DNA of 64,000 nt from an uncultured Erythrobacter sp. (GCF_947497915.1 NZ_CANMIJ010000002.1:186001-250000); one strand, 5' to 3'. Numbered from the stretch's first letter, positions 25,883 to 35,267 are shown. Notes: generated by a model from the sequence alone, not told the origin. Numbers and translations are program-made.

Positions 25883-27793
25883 ATGAAACTTGGTTGCTGT
25901 TATTATCCCGAACATTGGCCCGAAGACAATTGGGCGAATGATGCGCGCCGGATGGCCGAAATGGGGCTGTCGCTTGTGCGGATTGGTGAATTCGCTTGGA
26001 ACCGGATTGAACCGGAACCGGGCACGCTAGATTGGGCCTGGTTCGACCGCGCTATTGAGGTGCTTCACGCCGCTGGTCTCAAAGTGATCCTTGGCACGCC
26101 AACCGCAACGCCGCCCAAATGGCTGGTCGACCAGATGCCGGATATGGTCGCGATTGACGAGCAAGGCCGCCCGCGCGGATTTGGCTCACGTCGCCATTAT
26201 TGCTTTTCGCACCTTGGGTATCGCAAAGAAAGCCGCCGTATCACGCAGGCGATGGCAGAGCGTTATGGGCAACATCCTGCAATCACCGCGTGGCAGACCG
26301 ATAACGAATATGGCTGCCACGATACAATCTTGAGCTTCTCAGATGCCGCCGCGTCGCGCTTCCGCGAATGGCTTGGAAAGCGATACGCCGCGCCGGAAGC
26401 GCTGAATGACGCGTGGGGCAATGTGTTTTGGAGCATGGAATACCGCTCTTTTGAAGAGGTCGATCCCCCGCATCTGACTGTGACTGAGGCGAACCCCGCA
26501 CACTGGCTGGATTATCGTCGGTTCGCATCGGACGAAGTGGCAAGTTTCAACAAAGAGCAGGTCGATATTCTGCGCGAACATTCGCCGGGCCGCGATATTA
26601 CGCACAATTTCATGGGCTTCTTTACCGAGTTCGATCATTACGACACGGCGCGTGATCTCGATGTGGCGACGTGGGACAGTTATCCGCTCGGTTTTCTAGA
26701 GCAATTTTGGTTCGGCGAAGACGACAAACGCGACTATCTGCGTCAGGGGCATCCCGACATCGCGGCGTTCCATCATGATCTGTATCGCGGCGTAACCGGA
26801 ACTGGTCGTTGGGGCGTGATGGAGCAGCAACCCGGGCCAGTGAACTGGGCCCGGTACAACCCTGCCCCGCTGCCGGGGATGGTGAAGCTGTGGACTCTAG
26901 AAGCGATGGCACACGGGGCCGAGTTCACGAGCTATTTCCGCTGGCGGCAGGCTCCGTTTGCTCAGGAACAAATGCATGCCGGCCTGCTGCGACCGGATGG
27001 CAAGGATGCCGAGGCCGCCGGCGAAGCGCGTGATGCAGCGAAAATTATCGGCCAGCTTGGGACGCAAACTATCGCAAAGGCTCCGGTCGCGCTCCTGTTC
27101 TCATACGAGGCAGCATGGGTGTGCGGCATCCAGCCGCAAGGTGCGAGTTTCCGTTATCTGGAGCTGATCTATGAATGGTATTCCGCCCTGCGAAAGCTGG
27201 GTTTGGATGTCGATATCGTGTCCGTTGACGCCCCGCTCAGCGACTACAAAATGGTTTTGGCACCGACGCTTCCGATTGTTCCCGACGTTCTGGTCGCGAA
27301 GTTAAAGGCGCTCACTTGCCCGGTTCTGATGGGCCCGCGTTCGGGCAGCAAGACGGAAAGCTTCTGCATTCCGGGTGGCCTTGCCCCCGGCAATCTGCGC
27401 GATCTTATCCCGATCACCGTATCCCGTGTGGAGTCGCTGCGCGGCGGCATCGCAGAGGCCGGTGACGGTTTTGCAGTGACGCGCTGGATGGAGCAGATCG
27501 AAAGCGATCTGAGACCGGAATTCGCGCTGAATGACGGGCGCGGTGTCGTCTTCAAGCATGACCATGTCCGGTATTGCGGTGCATGGCCGGACGGTTCGCT
27601 TCTCACCCGCTTGATCGAGCTGATGGCTGGAGAAGCGATTGTCCCGCTGACCCGCCTGCCCAAAGGTCTCCGCGTTCGCCGCAGCGCCACGCACATGTTC
27701 GCATTCAACTATTCCAACAAAGCCGTGAAACTCGATTTGACCGGTGAGACGATTGACCCCGCCGGGGTTTCGATTACGGCGCTGTCATCATGA
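25883..27793 (+). CDS. GH42 beta-galactosidase
   Basis: GH42 enzymes cleave terminal beta-D-galactosides. The 636-residue protein begins with the family's CYYPEHWPEDNWANDARRMAEMGL, followed by RIGEFAWNRIEPEPG and GTPTATPPKWL. The acid/base is expected at E142 in WQTDNEYGCHD and the nucleophile at E314 in VMEQQPGPVNW; the trimerisation domain and a C-terminal beta domain follow. There is no signal peptide, so it acts on imported sugars in the cytoplasm. Its stop overlaps the next gene as ATGA, starting a four-gene sugar unit. Confidence 0.94.
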   Translation: MKLGCCYYPEHWPEDNWANDARRMAEMGLSLVRIGEFAWNRIEPEPGTLDWAWFDRAIEVLHAAGLKVILGTPTATPPKWLVDQMPDMVAIDEQGRPRGFGSRRHYCFSHLGYRKESRRITQAMAERYGQHPAITAWQTDNEYGCHDTILSFSDAAASRFREWLGKRYAAPEALNDAWGNVFWSMEYRSFEEVDPPHLTVTEANPAHWLDYRRFASDEVASFNKEQVDILREHSPGRDITHNFMGFFTEFDHYDTARDLDVATWDSYPLGFLEQFWFGEDDKRDYLRQGHPDIAAFHHDLYRGVTGTGRWGVMEQQPGPVNWARYNPAPLPGMVKLWTLEAMAHGAEFTSYFRWRQAPFAQEQMHAGLLRPDGKDAEAAGEARDAAKIIGQLGTQTIAKAPVALLFSYEAAWVCGIQPQGASFRYLELIYEWYSALRKLGLDVDIVSVDAPLSDYKMVLAPTLPIVPDVLVAKLKALTCPVLMGPRSGSKTESFCIPGGLAPGNLRDLIPITVSRVESLRGGIAEAGDGFAVTRWMEQIESDLRPEFALNDGRGVVFKHDHVRYCGAWPDGSLLTRLIELMAGEAIVPLTRLPKGLRVRRSATHMFAFNYSNKAVKLDLTGETIDPAGVSITALSS

Positions 27794-28869
27794 CCCAAAG
27801 CCGTAACTACGCCATTATCGGATGCGGCATGATGGGCCGCGAGCATATGCAAAATCTTGCATTGGTGCACGGCGCCGATCTGGTCGCAATTGCCGATCCT
27901 GATGCCGGATCGCGCGCTGCCGCGAGCGAGCTTGCAGGGCGACTTGGTCAAGAAGTTGAGCTGTTCGATGACGCGGATGCTATGCTGTCCGCCGTCAAAC
28001 CTGACGCGGTGATCATTGCCTCACCCAACTTCACGCATTTTGGCGCGGTAAAGCCTGTGATGGAGGCAGGTGCAGCGATCCTGTTGGAAAAGCCGATGTG
28101 CACCACCGTGGCAGACGCCGAATCATTGGCAAAGACAGCGCGCGACTACGCAAACCTGTTCTGGGTTGGGTTGGAATACCGTTACATGCCGCCCGTCACC
28201 CGGTTTATCGATCGCATTCATGCGGGCGAAGCAGGCGATATCAAGATGCTGGCCATCCGCGAGCACCGCTTTCCCTTCCTCGTCAAAGTCGGCGATTGGA
28301 ACCGCTTCAATCGCAATTCTGGCGGGACGCTGGTGGAGAAATGCTGCCATTTCTTTGATCTGATGCGCCACATTATGCGCGATGAGCCGGTGCGCGTGTT
28401 CGCCAGCGGCGCGCAGGATGTGAACCATCTTGATGAAAGCTATAATGGCGAGGTGCCTGACATTATCGACAACGCATTTGTGATCGTCGATTTTGCTGGC
28501 GGCGCGAGAGCCGTGCTGGACCTGTGCATGTTCGCCGAAGGGTCAGAGCAGCAGGAAGAGATCAGCGCGGTTGGCCCTTTCGGCAAGATGGAAGTCAAAC
28601 TGCCAGTGGGCGAGGTGACATGGTCGCCGCGTGACAAGTCCGGGCCGTTTGTGAGCCACGTTGCAACCCCGCCCGATGCGCTCGCTGCAGGGGATCACCA
28701 CGGCGCAACCTTCTTTCAACAGCGCGATTTTCACGATGCGCTGGTAAACGGCACAGCTCCGCTGATCAGCGCGCGCGACGGATACCGATCCGTCGTCATC
28801 GGCGCAGCTGCGCAGCAAAGCATCGCGACTGGTCAGCCGGTCGATATCACTTTCACGGACGAGGATTGA
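27790..28869 (+). CDS. Gfo/Idh/MocA-family oxidoreductase
   Basis: The 359-residue protein has an N-terminal Rossmann fold (YAIIGCGMMGREHMQNL; IASPNFTHF) with the family signature EKPMCTTVADAESL near residue 100, and a C-terminal alpha/beta domain with GLEYRYMPPVTRFIDR, IREHRFPFLVKVGDWNRF and EKCCHFFDLMRHI, where the His of CCHFFD is expected in catalysis. These enzymes oxidise or reduce sugars and inositols with NAD(P). Within the GH42 operon it probably handles a galactose-related or other sugar product, which is inference. Confidence 0.9.
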   Translation: MTQSRNYAIIGCGMMGREHMQNLALVHGADLVAIADPDAGSRAAASELAGRLGQEVELFDDADAMLSAVKPDAVIIASPNFTHFGAVKPVMEAGAAILLEKPMCTTVADAESLAKTARDYANLFWVGLEYRYMPPVTRFIDRIHAGEAGDIKMLAIREHRFPFLVKVGDWNRFNRNSGGTLVEKCCHFFDLMRHIMRDEPVRVFASGAQDVNHLDESYNGEVPDIIDNAFVIVDFAGGARAVLDLCMFAEGSEQQEEISAVGPFGKMEVKLPVGEVTWSPRDKSGPFVSHVATPPDALAAGDHHGATFFQQRDFHDALVNGTAPLISARDGYRSVVIGAAAQQSIATGQPVDITFTDED

Positions 28870-28871
28870 AC

Positions 28872-29825
28872 GTGCTCACAGGAATGCCCCGCAGCGGCTT
28901 TGGCCTCTGGAAAATACCGCAAGACAAGACCGCGGATACCGTGGTCGAAGCCATACGCGCCGGCTATCGCCATTTCGATAGTGCCGCCGATTACGCCAAC
29001 GAGGTGCAAACTGGCGAAGGCATTGCGAAAGCGATCAACGAAGGATTGGTGACCCGCGAGGAGCTTTGGATCACATCAAAGCTTTGGAACACATTTCACG
29101 CGCCCGAACATGTCGAAGAAGCCTGCCGCAAATCGATGGATGATTTGGGCGTGGATTATCTCGACCTCTATCTGATCCACTTCCCCATCGCGCTGGAATA
29201 TGTGCCGATTGAAACGCGCTATCCACCCGAATGGGTGCATGATCCCGATAGCGCATCAGGCATGAAACTCGCCAAAGTCCCGTTGCATCAAACATGGGCC
29301 GCGATGGAGGCTCTGGTCGACAAAGGCCTCGTGAAAAACATCGGCGTGTGCAACTACAATTCGGCTCTGTTGCATGACTTGATGACCTATGCGCGGATTA
29401 AGCCCGCGATGCTGCAAATCGAAAGTCACCCCTATTTGACGCAGGAGCGGCTCATCCGTCTCGCGGGCGATTATGGCATGGATGTCACCGCGTTCTCCCC
29501 GCTTGGCGCGCAAAGCTATTTTGAGCTCGATATGGCCGCGGAGGGCGAGAGTTTGCTGGGCACGGCGCCCGTGATGGTCGCCGCTGATGCGCATGGCAAA
29601 ACGCCAGCGCAAGTTCTGCTGCGCTGGGGCGTTCAGCGCGGCACCGCGATCATACCCAAAACAGCCAAGCCTTCGCGGATGCGCGAGAACCTGGACATCG
29701 ACGGCTTCGAGTTGTCGCAGGTCGAAATGGCCGCGATTTCCTCGCTCAATCAAAATCGCCGCTTCAACGATCCGGGCACTTTCGCCGAGGCCGCCTTTGG
29801 CACTTTCCACCCGATTTACGACTGA
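28872..29825 (+). CDS. Aldo/keto reductase
   Basis: The 317-residue protein folds as an AKR barrel: HFDSAADYANE contains the catalytic Asp and Tyr, WITSKLWN the Lys and YLIHFPIA the His, so the whole tetrad is present. VQRGTAIIPKTAKPSRMRENLDI is the NADPH-binding segment. It resembles xylose/aldose reductases. The GTG at 28872 was chosen because GAGG stands 7 bases before it; a TTG at 28866 and an ATG at 28884 lack proper spacing. It lies two bases after the previous gene. Confidence 0.9.
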   Translation: MLTGMPRSGFGLWKIPQDKTADTVVEAIRAGYRHFDSAADYANEVQTGEGIAKAINEGLVTREELWITSKLWNTFHAPEHVEEACRKSMDDLGVDYLDLYLIHFPIALEYVPIETRYPPEWVHDPDSASGMKLAKVPLHQTWAAMEALVDKGLVKNIGVCNYNSALLHDLMTYARIKPAMLQIESHPYLTQERLIRLAGDYGMDVTAFSPLGAQSYFELDMAAEGESLLGTAPVMVAADAHGKTPAQVLLRWGVQRGTAIIPKTAKPSRMRENLDIDGFELSQVEMAAISSLNQNRRFNDPGTFAEAAFGTFHPIYD

Positions 29826-29826
29826 T

Positions 29827-30741
29827 ATGACCGAACAAACCTTCCCCGCCATTGTCGAGGGTAGCGGCGATCTCGCCGCTTTCCTGAGTGCCAACAAAGA
29901 CGCAGTTGATGCAGCTCTGGCCAACGCTGGCTCGCTGCTCTTTCGCGGCTTCGATGTGCCTGATCCGCAGGCTTTTGATGCCGCAATTGAGGGATATGGC
30001 GAGCCAGGTTTCACCTATGAGGATTCGCTGTCCAATGCTGTGCGCACCAATGTGACGCCCCGCGTTTTTACCGCCAACGAAGCGCCGCCTACGACAGAGA
30101 TTTTCCTGCACCACGAAATGGCGCAGACTCCGCTTTTTCCCAGCAAGCTGTTCTTCTATTGTGAGATTGCCCCTGAGACTGGCGGCGCGACGCCGGTGTG
30201 CCGGTCTGACTGGGTGTTGGACCACCTGATGCGCATCGCACCGGAATTTGTGGCGCGGGTCGAGGCCGAGGGCGTGCGCTATACAAACGTGATGCCGGGC
30301 GATGATGATGCGGGATCAGGCCAGGGACGCAGCTGGCGCAGCACATTGAGCGTGGCCGACCGCGCCGCAGCCGAAGCGCGCCTGCGCGATCTAGGCTATA
30401 CGTGGGAATGGCAGGCCGATGAGAGCTTGCGCGCAACCACACCAGCCCTGCCCGGCATTCGCGAATTGGCGGATGGTCGGCGAACATTCTTCAACCAATT
30501 AATCGCGGCATTTCGGGGTTGGGCCGATAGCCGAAATGACCCGAACCGCGCGATCACTTTTGGCGGCGGCGATCCAATCACATCACAAGATATGGCACCC
30601 GCAATCGCGATTGCTGATGAGCTGACCGCAGACCTCGCATGGCAAGCGGGCGATGTCGCGTTGATCGATAATTTCTTGGTGATGCATGGCCGTAAACCGT
30701 TTGAGGGTAAGCGGCGCGTTCTGGCTTCTCTGGTCGCCTAA
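29827..30741 (+). CDS. TauD/TfdA-family Fe(II)/2-oxoglutarate-type dioxygenase
   Basis: The 304-residue protein has the iron-binding facial triad: H95-x-E97 in FLHHEMAQ and H287 in VMHGRKPFEGKRRVLASL, with the following Arg pair expected to hold 2-oxoglutarate. Other marks are LLFRGFDVPD and the LIDNFLVMHG strand. It belongs to the TauD/SyrP-like branch, which hydroxylates small molecules, amino acids or carrier-bound substrates. HxE rather than HxD occurs in part of this branch. Its substrate in a galactosidase operon is unknown. Its end lies 7 bases from the convergent S74 gene. Confidence 0.85.
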   Translation: MTEQTFPAIVEGSGDLAAFLSANKDAVDAALANAGSLLFRGFDVPDPQAFDAAIEGYGEPGFTYEDSLSNAVRTNVTPRVFTANEAPPTTEIFLHHEMAQTPLFPSKLFFYCEIAPETGGATPVCRSDWVLDHLMRIAPEFVARVEAEGVRYTNVMPGDDDAGSGQGRSWRSTLSVADRAAAEARLRDLGYTWEWQADESLRATTPALPGIRELADGRRTFFNQLIAAFRGWADSRNDPNRAITFGGGDPITSQDMAPAIAIADELTADLAWQAGDVALIDNFLVMHGRKPFEGKRRVLASLVA

Positions 30742-30748
30742 ATCGGGT

Positions 30749-31126
30749 CTAAGCCTGAGCGATACCGAGCTGCGCGCAGTCAACCATCGCATAGCCTGAC
30801 GGGTGCTGTGCCACGGCGCCAGGGCAAACAGCGGCAACTTCATCGGCCATCGCACCAAAAACATCGCGGCCCTCGCACAGGTCGCGGAATTCCGGGCGAT
30901 AATCGAATAGGTAGAGGCCGAACCCCAAAGGATGCTCCCCGATCTTGCGGATGTTTTGCTTAAGACGCCGGTCTGACATCATGCCCATCATGCCGAAGCC
31001 GCCGAGGCCTCCCCCGGTCATGCCGCCAAATCCGTCATTGCCCATATTGTTGCTGCCACCGGTCAGATTGCGCACGCTGCCATACAGCCGCAACTCGGGA
31101 CGCAGGTACGCTCGCTTCTGCTTCAT
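30749..31126 (-). CDS. Lasso-leader-like N-terminus fused to an S74-type autoprocessing domain
   Basis: The 125-residue protein has three parts. Residues 1-22 (AYLRPELRLYGSVRNLT) fit the Y-x2-P-x-L-x3-G-x4-L-T pattern of lasso-peptide-family leaders. Residues 23-50 are a glycine/methionine-rich stretch. From S51, SDRRLKQNIRKIG and the distal VFGAMADEVAAVCPGAV and GYAMVDCAQLG match the Peptidase S74 intramolecular chaperone found at the end of phage tail spikes, including its S/K dyad (S51, K56). In S74 proteins the chain is cut just before that serine. Start choice: GAGG lies 4-5 bases before the second of two ATGs. No lasso maturation genes or phage genes are nearby. Function unknown. Confidence 0.75.
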   Translation of the reverse strand: MKQKRAYLRPELRLYGSVRNLTGGSNNMGNDGFGGMTGGGLGGFGMMGMMSDRRLKQNIRKIGEHPLGFGLYLFDYRPEFRDLCEGRDVFGAMADEVAAVCPGAVAQHPSGYAMVDCAQLGIAQA

Positions 31127-31204
31127 CATTCCTCAGAACCGCTGCTTAGTTTACAGTTTTTACCGTTCACTCTTGTTTTCCAAGAGACGAATCGGCCGGT
31201 GTTA

Positions 31205-32920
31205 TTATGCTTTAACCATAACGACCGTCTGTCTCGCAGCAAAGAGCCACACCGCGACATTTACCGCGACTAAAGCACTAATAAGCCCGAAAAACACCCC
31301 GGTTAGGCCACCTGACGAAGCAAGACCCAGCGGGGAAAACAGCAGATAGGTTGCCACGACGCAGCTGAACAATGTCACCGCCAATGGCTTGGCAAAGCGC
31401 CACGGGGTCATGTCCACCTGCTCGTTTCGGGCAAAACGCCACGCAGTTTCGCGCGGGCGCAGCCATCCGCAGGCCAACATGATGCCAACCTCAATCCAGA
31501 ACAGCACCGCATAAAGGTGGATGAAGTGGAGAGTGATCAAGTCATCGAACACAAACCGGATCAGGCCATATGCGATCACATGGAAGATGATCACAAGTTT
31601 CGCCCCCAGCGCAGGAACGCGCGCGGTGAACAGGCCGACGATTACAATCACCACAGTGGGGATGTTGTAGAAGCCGGTGAAAATGCGGATGATTTGCCAC
31701 AATCCCTCGGGCGCGAAAGCAAGCATCGGCGCAACCGCGAAAGAGAACAGCGCGATCACAAGGCTGGCGATCTTCGCGACGCGGACCAGCTCGGCATCGG
31801 TCGCCTTATCGCCGCGCGCTGGAGCGTAAACATCCAGACTGAAAAGCGTCGCTGCGCTGTTCAACAGCGAGTTGAACGAGGAGAAAACCGCGCCCAACAA
31901 AACCGCGAGGAAAAAGCCGGAGAGATAGACCGGCAAAACATCGCGGATAAGGCGCGGATAGGCTTCATCGATTGTGCCTAGGCCCGGTCCATAAAGGTGG
32001 AATGCGATCACGCCGGGGATCATCATCATAAACGGCACAAGGATCTTGAAGAAGCCTGAGAACAACACGCCCTTTTGCCCTTCAGCAAGGCTCTGCGCGC
32101 CCAACGTCCGCTGGATCACATATTGATTGGTGCACCAATAAAACAGATTGGCGAACACCATGCCGGTAAAGATCGTCCCGAACGGTGTGGGGTCATCAGG
32201 TGCACCAATCGCATTCAGCTTCTCCGGGTTTTCTGCCGTCAACTGCGCCAGCCCTGCGCCGAAATCGCCCTGGCCAAGCGCGATTAGGCCGAACACCGGC
32301 ACGAGCACCCCTATAATCAACAGGCCAATCCCGTTGAGCGTATCCGAAATCGCCACCGCGCGTAGGCCGCCAAAGATCGCGTAAATTGATCCGGTAACCC
32401 CGATCAGGATCACCATCGCGACCAACGCCTGAAAATCGCCAAGTCCCGTGAGCGCAGGCACATCAAACAAAGCGATGACTGCTAACGATCCAGAATACAA
32501 AACACTCGGGATCGTGACGAGGCCGTAGCCAAGCATAAACAAGACGACCGACATTCTTCGCACGACCGGATCGAACCGGTCATTGAGAAACTGCGGCAGT
32601 GTTGTGAAAGCGCCGGCTAGATATCTCGGAAGGAATATCAGCGCCATCGCGATGGTCGCGACCGCAGCCGTCACCTCCCACCCCATGCTCGACATGTTAA
32701 AGCCATAGGCAGACCCGTTGAGCCCGATCAGCTGTTCAGCTGAAAGGTTTGTCAGCAGCAAAGAGCCCGCAATAAATGTCGCGCCCAGACCCCGTCCGGC
32801 GAGGAAGTACCCGTCCTTTGTCTCCGTCGTCCCGCGCGTTTTTAGCCAACTGATCCAGCCGACCAGACCCATAAAGAACGCGCAACTGACGAGCGTGAAG
32901 ATCAAGTTTTCTTGCGTCAT
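31205..32920 (-). CDS. Sodium:solute symporter (SSS family), sugar-type
   Basis: The 571-residue membrane protein has about 14 hydrophobic helices and SSS-family marks: GYFLAGRGLGATFIAGSLLLTNLSAEQLIGLNG at helices 1-2, and GAVFSSFNSLLNSAATLFSLDVYAP near residue 360, where the paired serines belong to the sodium site. It resembles the SglT/YidK group that carries hexoses with sodium. It overlaps the upstream BciA-like gene as ATGA and belongs with the neighbouring glycosidases. The exact sugar is not evident. Confidence 0.9.
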   Translation of the reverse strand: MTQENLIFTLVSCAFFMGLVGWISWLKTRGTTETKDGYFLAGRGLGATFIAGSLLLTNLSAEQLIGLNGSAYGFNMSSMGWEVTAAVATIAMALIFLPRYLAGAFTTLPQFLNDRFDPVVRRMSVVLFMLGYGLVTIPSVLYSGSLAVIALFDVPALTGLGDFQALVAMVILIGVTGSIYAIFGGLRAVAISDTLNGIGLLIIGVLVPVFGLIALGQGDFGAGLAQLTAENPEKLNAIGAPDDPTPFGTIFTGMVFANLFYWCTNQYVIQRTLGAQSLAEGQKGVLFSGFFKILVPFMMMIPGVIAFHLYGPGLGTIDEAYPRLIRDVLPVYLSGFFLAVLLGAVFSSFNSLLNSAATLFSLDVYAPARGDKATDAELVRVAKIASLVIALFSFAVAPMLAFAPEGLWQIIRIFTGFYNIPTVVIVIVGLFTARVPALGAKLVIIFHVIAYGLIRFVFDDLITLHFIHLYAVLFWIEVGIMLACGWLRPRETAWRFARNEQVDMTPWRFAKPLAVTLFSCVVATYLLFSPLGLASSGGLTGVFFGLISALVAVNVAVWLFAARQTVVMVKA

Positions 32921-33849
32921 TTCAGTGCGCCAATCAGCCTTTGGTAATGGTCAGAAAGGCGGTCCTCTCCAAACTCCGGAGTGTTTTCGGCATCATATTC
33001 GCCGGTTTCTCCGTTCAACACCAGCATGCTCTCCGTCGCGTAATAATGCGCGATGCGGGCATATTCGGCTTTCTCTGCGAACCAGCTGGAAAAAGGTGCG
33101 GCAACGGACAGCAATCTCGCAGCCGCAGTGAACAGGCGCGGCGAGATGGATTTGAACCGCGCGGGCTTGCCCGCGACTTCAAAGATCATCTCGCCTTGTT
33201 CGCGCAGCGAGATTGCGGGGCCGGGCCCGCCAATGGGCAGCACTTGATTACGCCGAGCGGGGTCGGTCACACAATTGACAATGAAGCGCGCCAGATCGCG
33301 GTTGCTGATCGGCTTGCACCGCGTCAATTCGCCGTCGCCGAAAATCATAAAGGGCTTGCCCTTGGCGACCCGCTCCACCTGACCGGACAGCGATTTGAAA
33401 AAGGCCGTCGGGCGCACGATCGTATGGTCGATCGTCGACGCTTTAAGCGCCCGCTCGAATGCGATCTTGGCATGTTGAAACGCCAGTCTCGGACGCTGCA
33501 CACATATGGCCGAGAGCAAGATGAAATGCGCCGCGCCCGCCGCTTCGGCGGACTTGAGCAGGTTGAGGTTCGTAAGGAAATCTACCGCCTCGGCGTCTTT
33601 GGGTGATCCGCTGCGCGATGCGATACAAGAAACCACCGTATCCGGCTTTGCGATAGCAACCGCCTTCGCAAGCTGTTCGGATGAGGCGAAATCATCGCGG
33701 GCGACGTTGCTCACATGGTGCCCGCTGGCCTCAAGCGCATCGGCAACGGCGCGGCCAATCGTGCCGCTCGCTCCTGCAAGCAATACCCGCTTTGGCTGAT
33801 TATGTGGCTTGGCCCCGTCCATCTCTGGACGAGGCCTTAGCGTATCCAT
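32917..33849 (-). CDS. BciA-like divinyl chlorophyllide 8-vinyl reductase family protein
   Basis: The 310-residue NAD(P)-binding protein (LLAGASGTIGRAVADAL near residue 23) follows the BciA/DVR pattern closely: VVSCIASRSGSPKDAEAVD, HFILLSAICVQRPRLAFQHAK, IVRPTAFFKSLSGQVERV, GDGELTRCKPISNRDLA, LPIGGPGPAISLREQG and ARIAHYYATESMLVL. BciA reduces the 8-vinyl group during (bacterio)chlorophyll synthesis. No other pigment gene is in the window, and the gene is coupled by ATGA to a sugar symporter, so a different substrate is also possible. Assignment rests on remembered family motifs, not on a search. Confidence 0.75.
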   Translation of the reverse strand: MDTLRPRPEMDGAKPHNQPKRVLLAGASGTIGRAVADALEASGHHVSNVARDDFASSEQLAKAVAIAKPDTVVSCIASRSGSPKDAEAVDFLTNLNLLKSAEAAGAAHFILLSAICVQRPRLAFQHAKIAFERALKASTIDHTIVRPTAFFKSLSGQVERVAKGKPFMIFGDGELTRCKPISNRDLARFIVNCVTDPARRNQVLPIGGPGPAISLREQGEMIFEVAGKPARFKSISPRLFTAAARLLSVAAPFSSWFAEKAEYARIAHYYATESMLVLNGETGEYDAENTPEFGEDRLSDHYQRLIGALK

Positions 33850-33876
33850 GAGCCGCTAAACAGCCGCTCTATCGAG

Positions 33877-35166
33877 TTATAACGCCGGTTTGCGTGCAAA
33901 GATGCCAAAGCACGCAATGACGGCGTAGCAAAGGATCGGGATGATCATCGCCATCGCCAGATCGCCGCCGCTTGCATCTGCAACCACGCCGTAGAGCAGC
34001 GGCACAATCGCGCCGCCGCAAATGGCAACATTGATGATGCCCGATCCGTCGGCAGCTCGCGGGCCAAGCTTCTCACACGCGAGCGAGAAGATGGTCGGGA
34101 ACATGATCGAGTTCATCAGGCCAACCGCCAGCAGCGTGTAAGCCGCAAGAACGCCCGACGTATTGGTCGAAATAAGGATCAGCAAAATCGCACCGATTGC
34201 GTTGAAGGCAAGAATTTTGCCCGGGCTAAACATCCGCAAAGCCGCCGAACCGATAAACCGGCCCACCATCGCGCCGCCCCAATACAGGCCGATCATCCAT
34301 CCGATTACACTTTCCGGTTGGCCCAAAACACGGGCATCGGAAAGATAGTTGATAATGACAGAGCCAATCGCAACCTCGCCGCCAACGTAAAGAAAGATGC
34401 AAAGTGCGCCGAAACCAAAACGCGAGCGTTTGAGCAGGTCGAATCCAGCAAGCCCTTCGGAGGCTTCGTGCTTTTCGCCCTTAAGCCGGTTGCGGAACAT
34501 CCACACGACAAAGGCGACGATGCCGATCATCACTGCAAGGCCGAGATAGCCCTGCCAGATCGCCCGGCTGCCAGCCTGACGGTATTCTTGCAGTTCAATG
34601 CCGGACAGCTGATCAGCGGTGACTGTTGCCAGTCCGCCGAGGATGATAGCTGCGCCAACAATGGGGAAGATCGTAGTGCCCAGCGAGTTAAACGCCTGCG
34701 CAAATGTCAGGCGGCTATGCGTAGTTTTTGCAGGGCCAAGCAGGCTGATCAGCGGGTTTGCAACCACCTGAACAATCACAACCCCGCTCGCGAGGACGAA
34801 CAGCGCGAACAAGAAAATCCCATATGTCGCCGTCTGGCTCGCCGGGATGAAAAGCAAACAACCCGCCATCATCGTTAAAAGACCGGCGACTGCACCGCGC
34901 ATATAGCCAATCTTCTTGATCAGCTTCGCGCCCGGAATACCGACAATCGCGTATGCGGCGAAGAAGCAGAACTGGACCAGCATCGCTTCTGTCCAGCTAA
35001 GCGTGAAGAGTTCTTTCAATTTGGGAATGATCACATCGTTCAGCGAGGTGATACCGCCAAAAATGAAGAAAAGGCCAAATACGAAATAGTTGAGGCCAGG
35101 CGCATCGATAGCGCTTCCCTCGTTGTCGCCAGAGTGCGTGGACTCCGCGCTTGGTGCTAATGCCAT
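33877..35166 (-). CDS. FucP-type sugar MFS permease (glucose/galactose family)
   Basis: The 429-residue protein has 12 transmembrane helices and the features of the fucose/glucose-galactose:H+ symporters: FGLFFIFGGITSLNDVIIPKLKELF in helix 1, VQFCFFAAYAIVGIPG in helix 2 and VVANPLISLLGPAKTTHSRLTFAQAFNSLGT in helices 4-5. A GGGAGAG precedes the start. It lies 101 bases after the GH3 gene, so glucose or galactose released from glycosides is its likely cargo. Confidence 0.92.
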   Translation of the reverse strand: MALAPSAESTHSGDNEGSAIDAPGLNYFVFGLFFIFGGITSLNDVIIPKLKELFTLSWTEAMLVQFCFFAAYAIVGIPGAKLIKKIGYMRGAVAGLLTMMAGCLLFIPASQTATYGIFLFALFVLASGVVIVQVVANPLISLLGPAKTTHSRLTFAQAFNSLGTTIFPIVGAAIILGGLATVTADQLSGIELQEYRQAGSRAIWQGYLGLAVMIGIVAFVVWMFRNRLKGEKHEASEGLAGFDLLKRSRFGFGALCIFLYVGGEVAIGSVIINYLSDARVLGQPESVIGWMIGLYWGGAMVGRFIGSAALRMFSPGKILAFNAIGAILLILISTNTSGVLAAYTLLAVGLMNSIMFPTIFSLACEKLGPRAADGSGIINVAICGGAIVPLLYGVVADASGGDLAMAMIIPILCYAVIACFGIFARKPAL

Positions 35167-35267
35167 GAATTCTCTCCCATAGAGCTGCCCTAAAGGCCGC
35201 CCGCTCCCGTTTCTTTGTTAAGTCTGGTTCAACTTTGCATCAAATCCAGTTGCAAGCATTTCTGTGA

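Noticed and set aside
30749..31126. S74 gene considered as a prophage tail remnant
   Set aside because: No phage genes, integrase or attachment repeats nearby, and the N-terminus is not tail-fibre-like.
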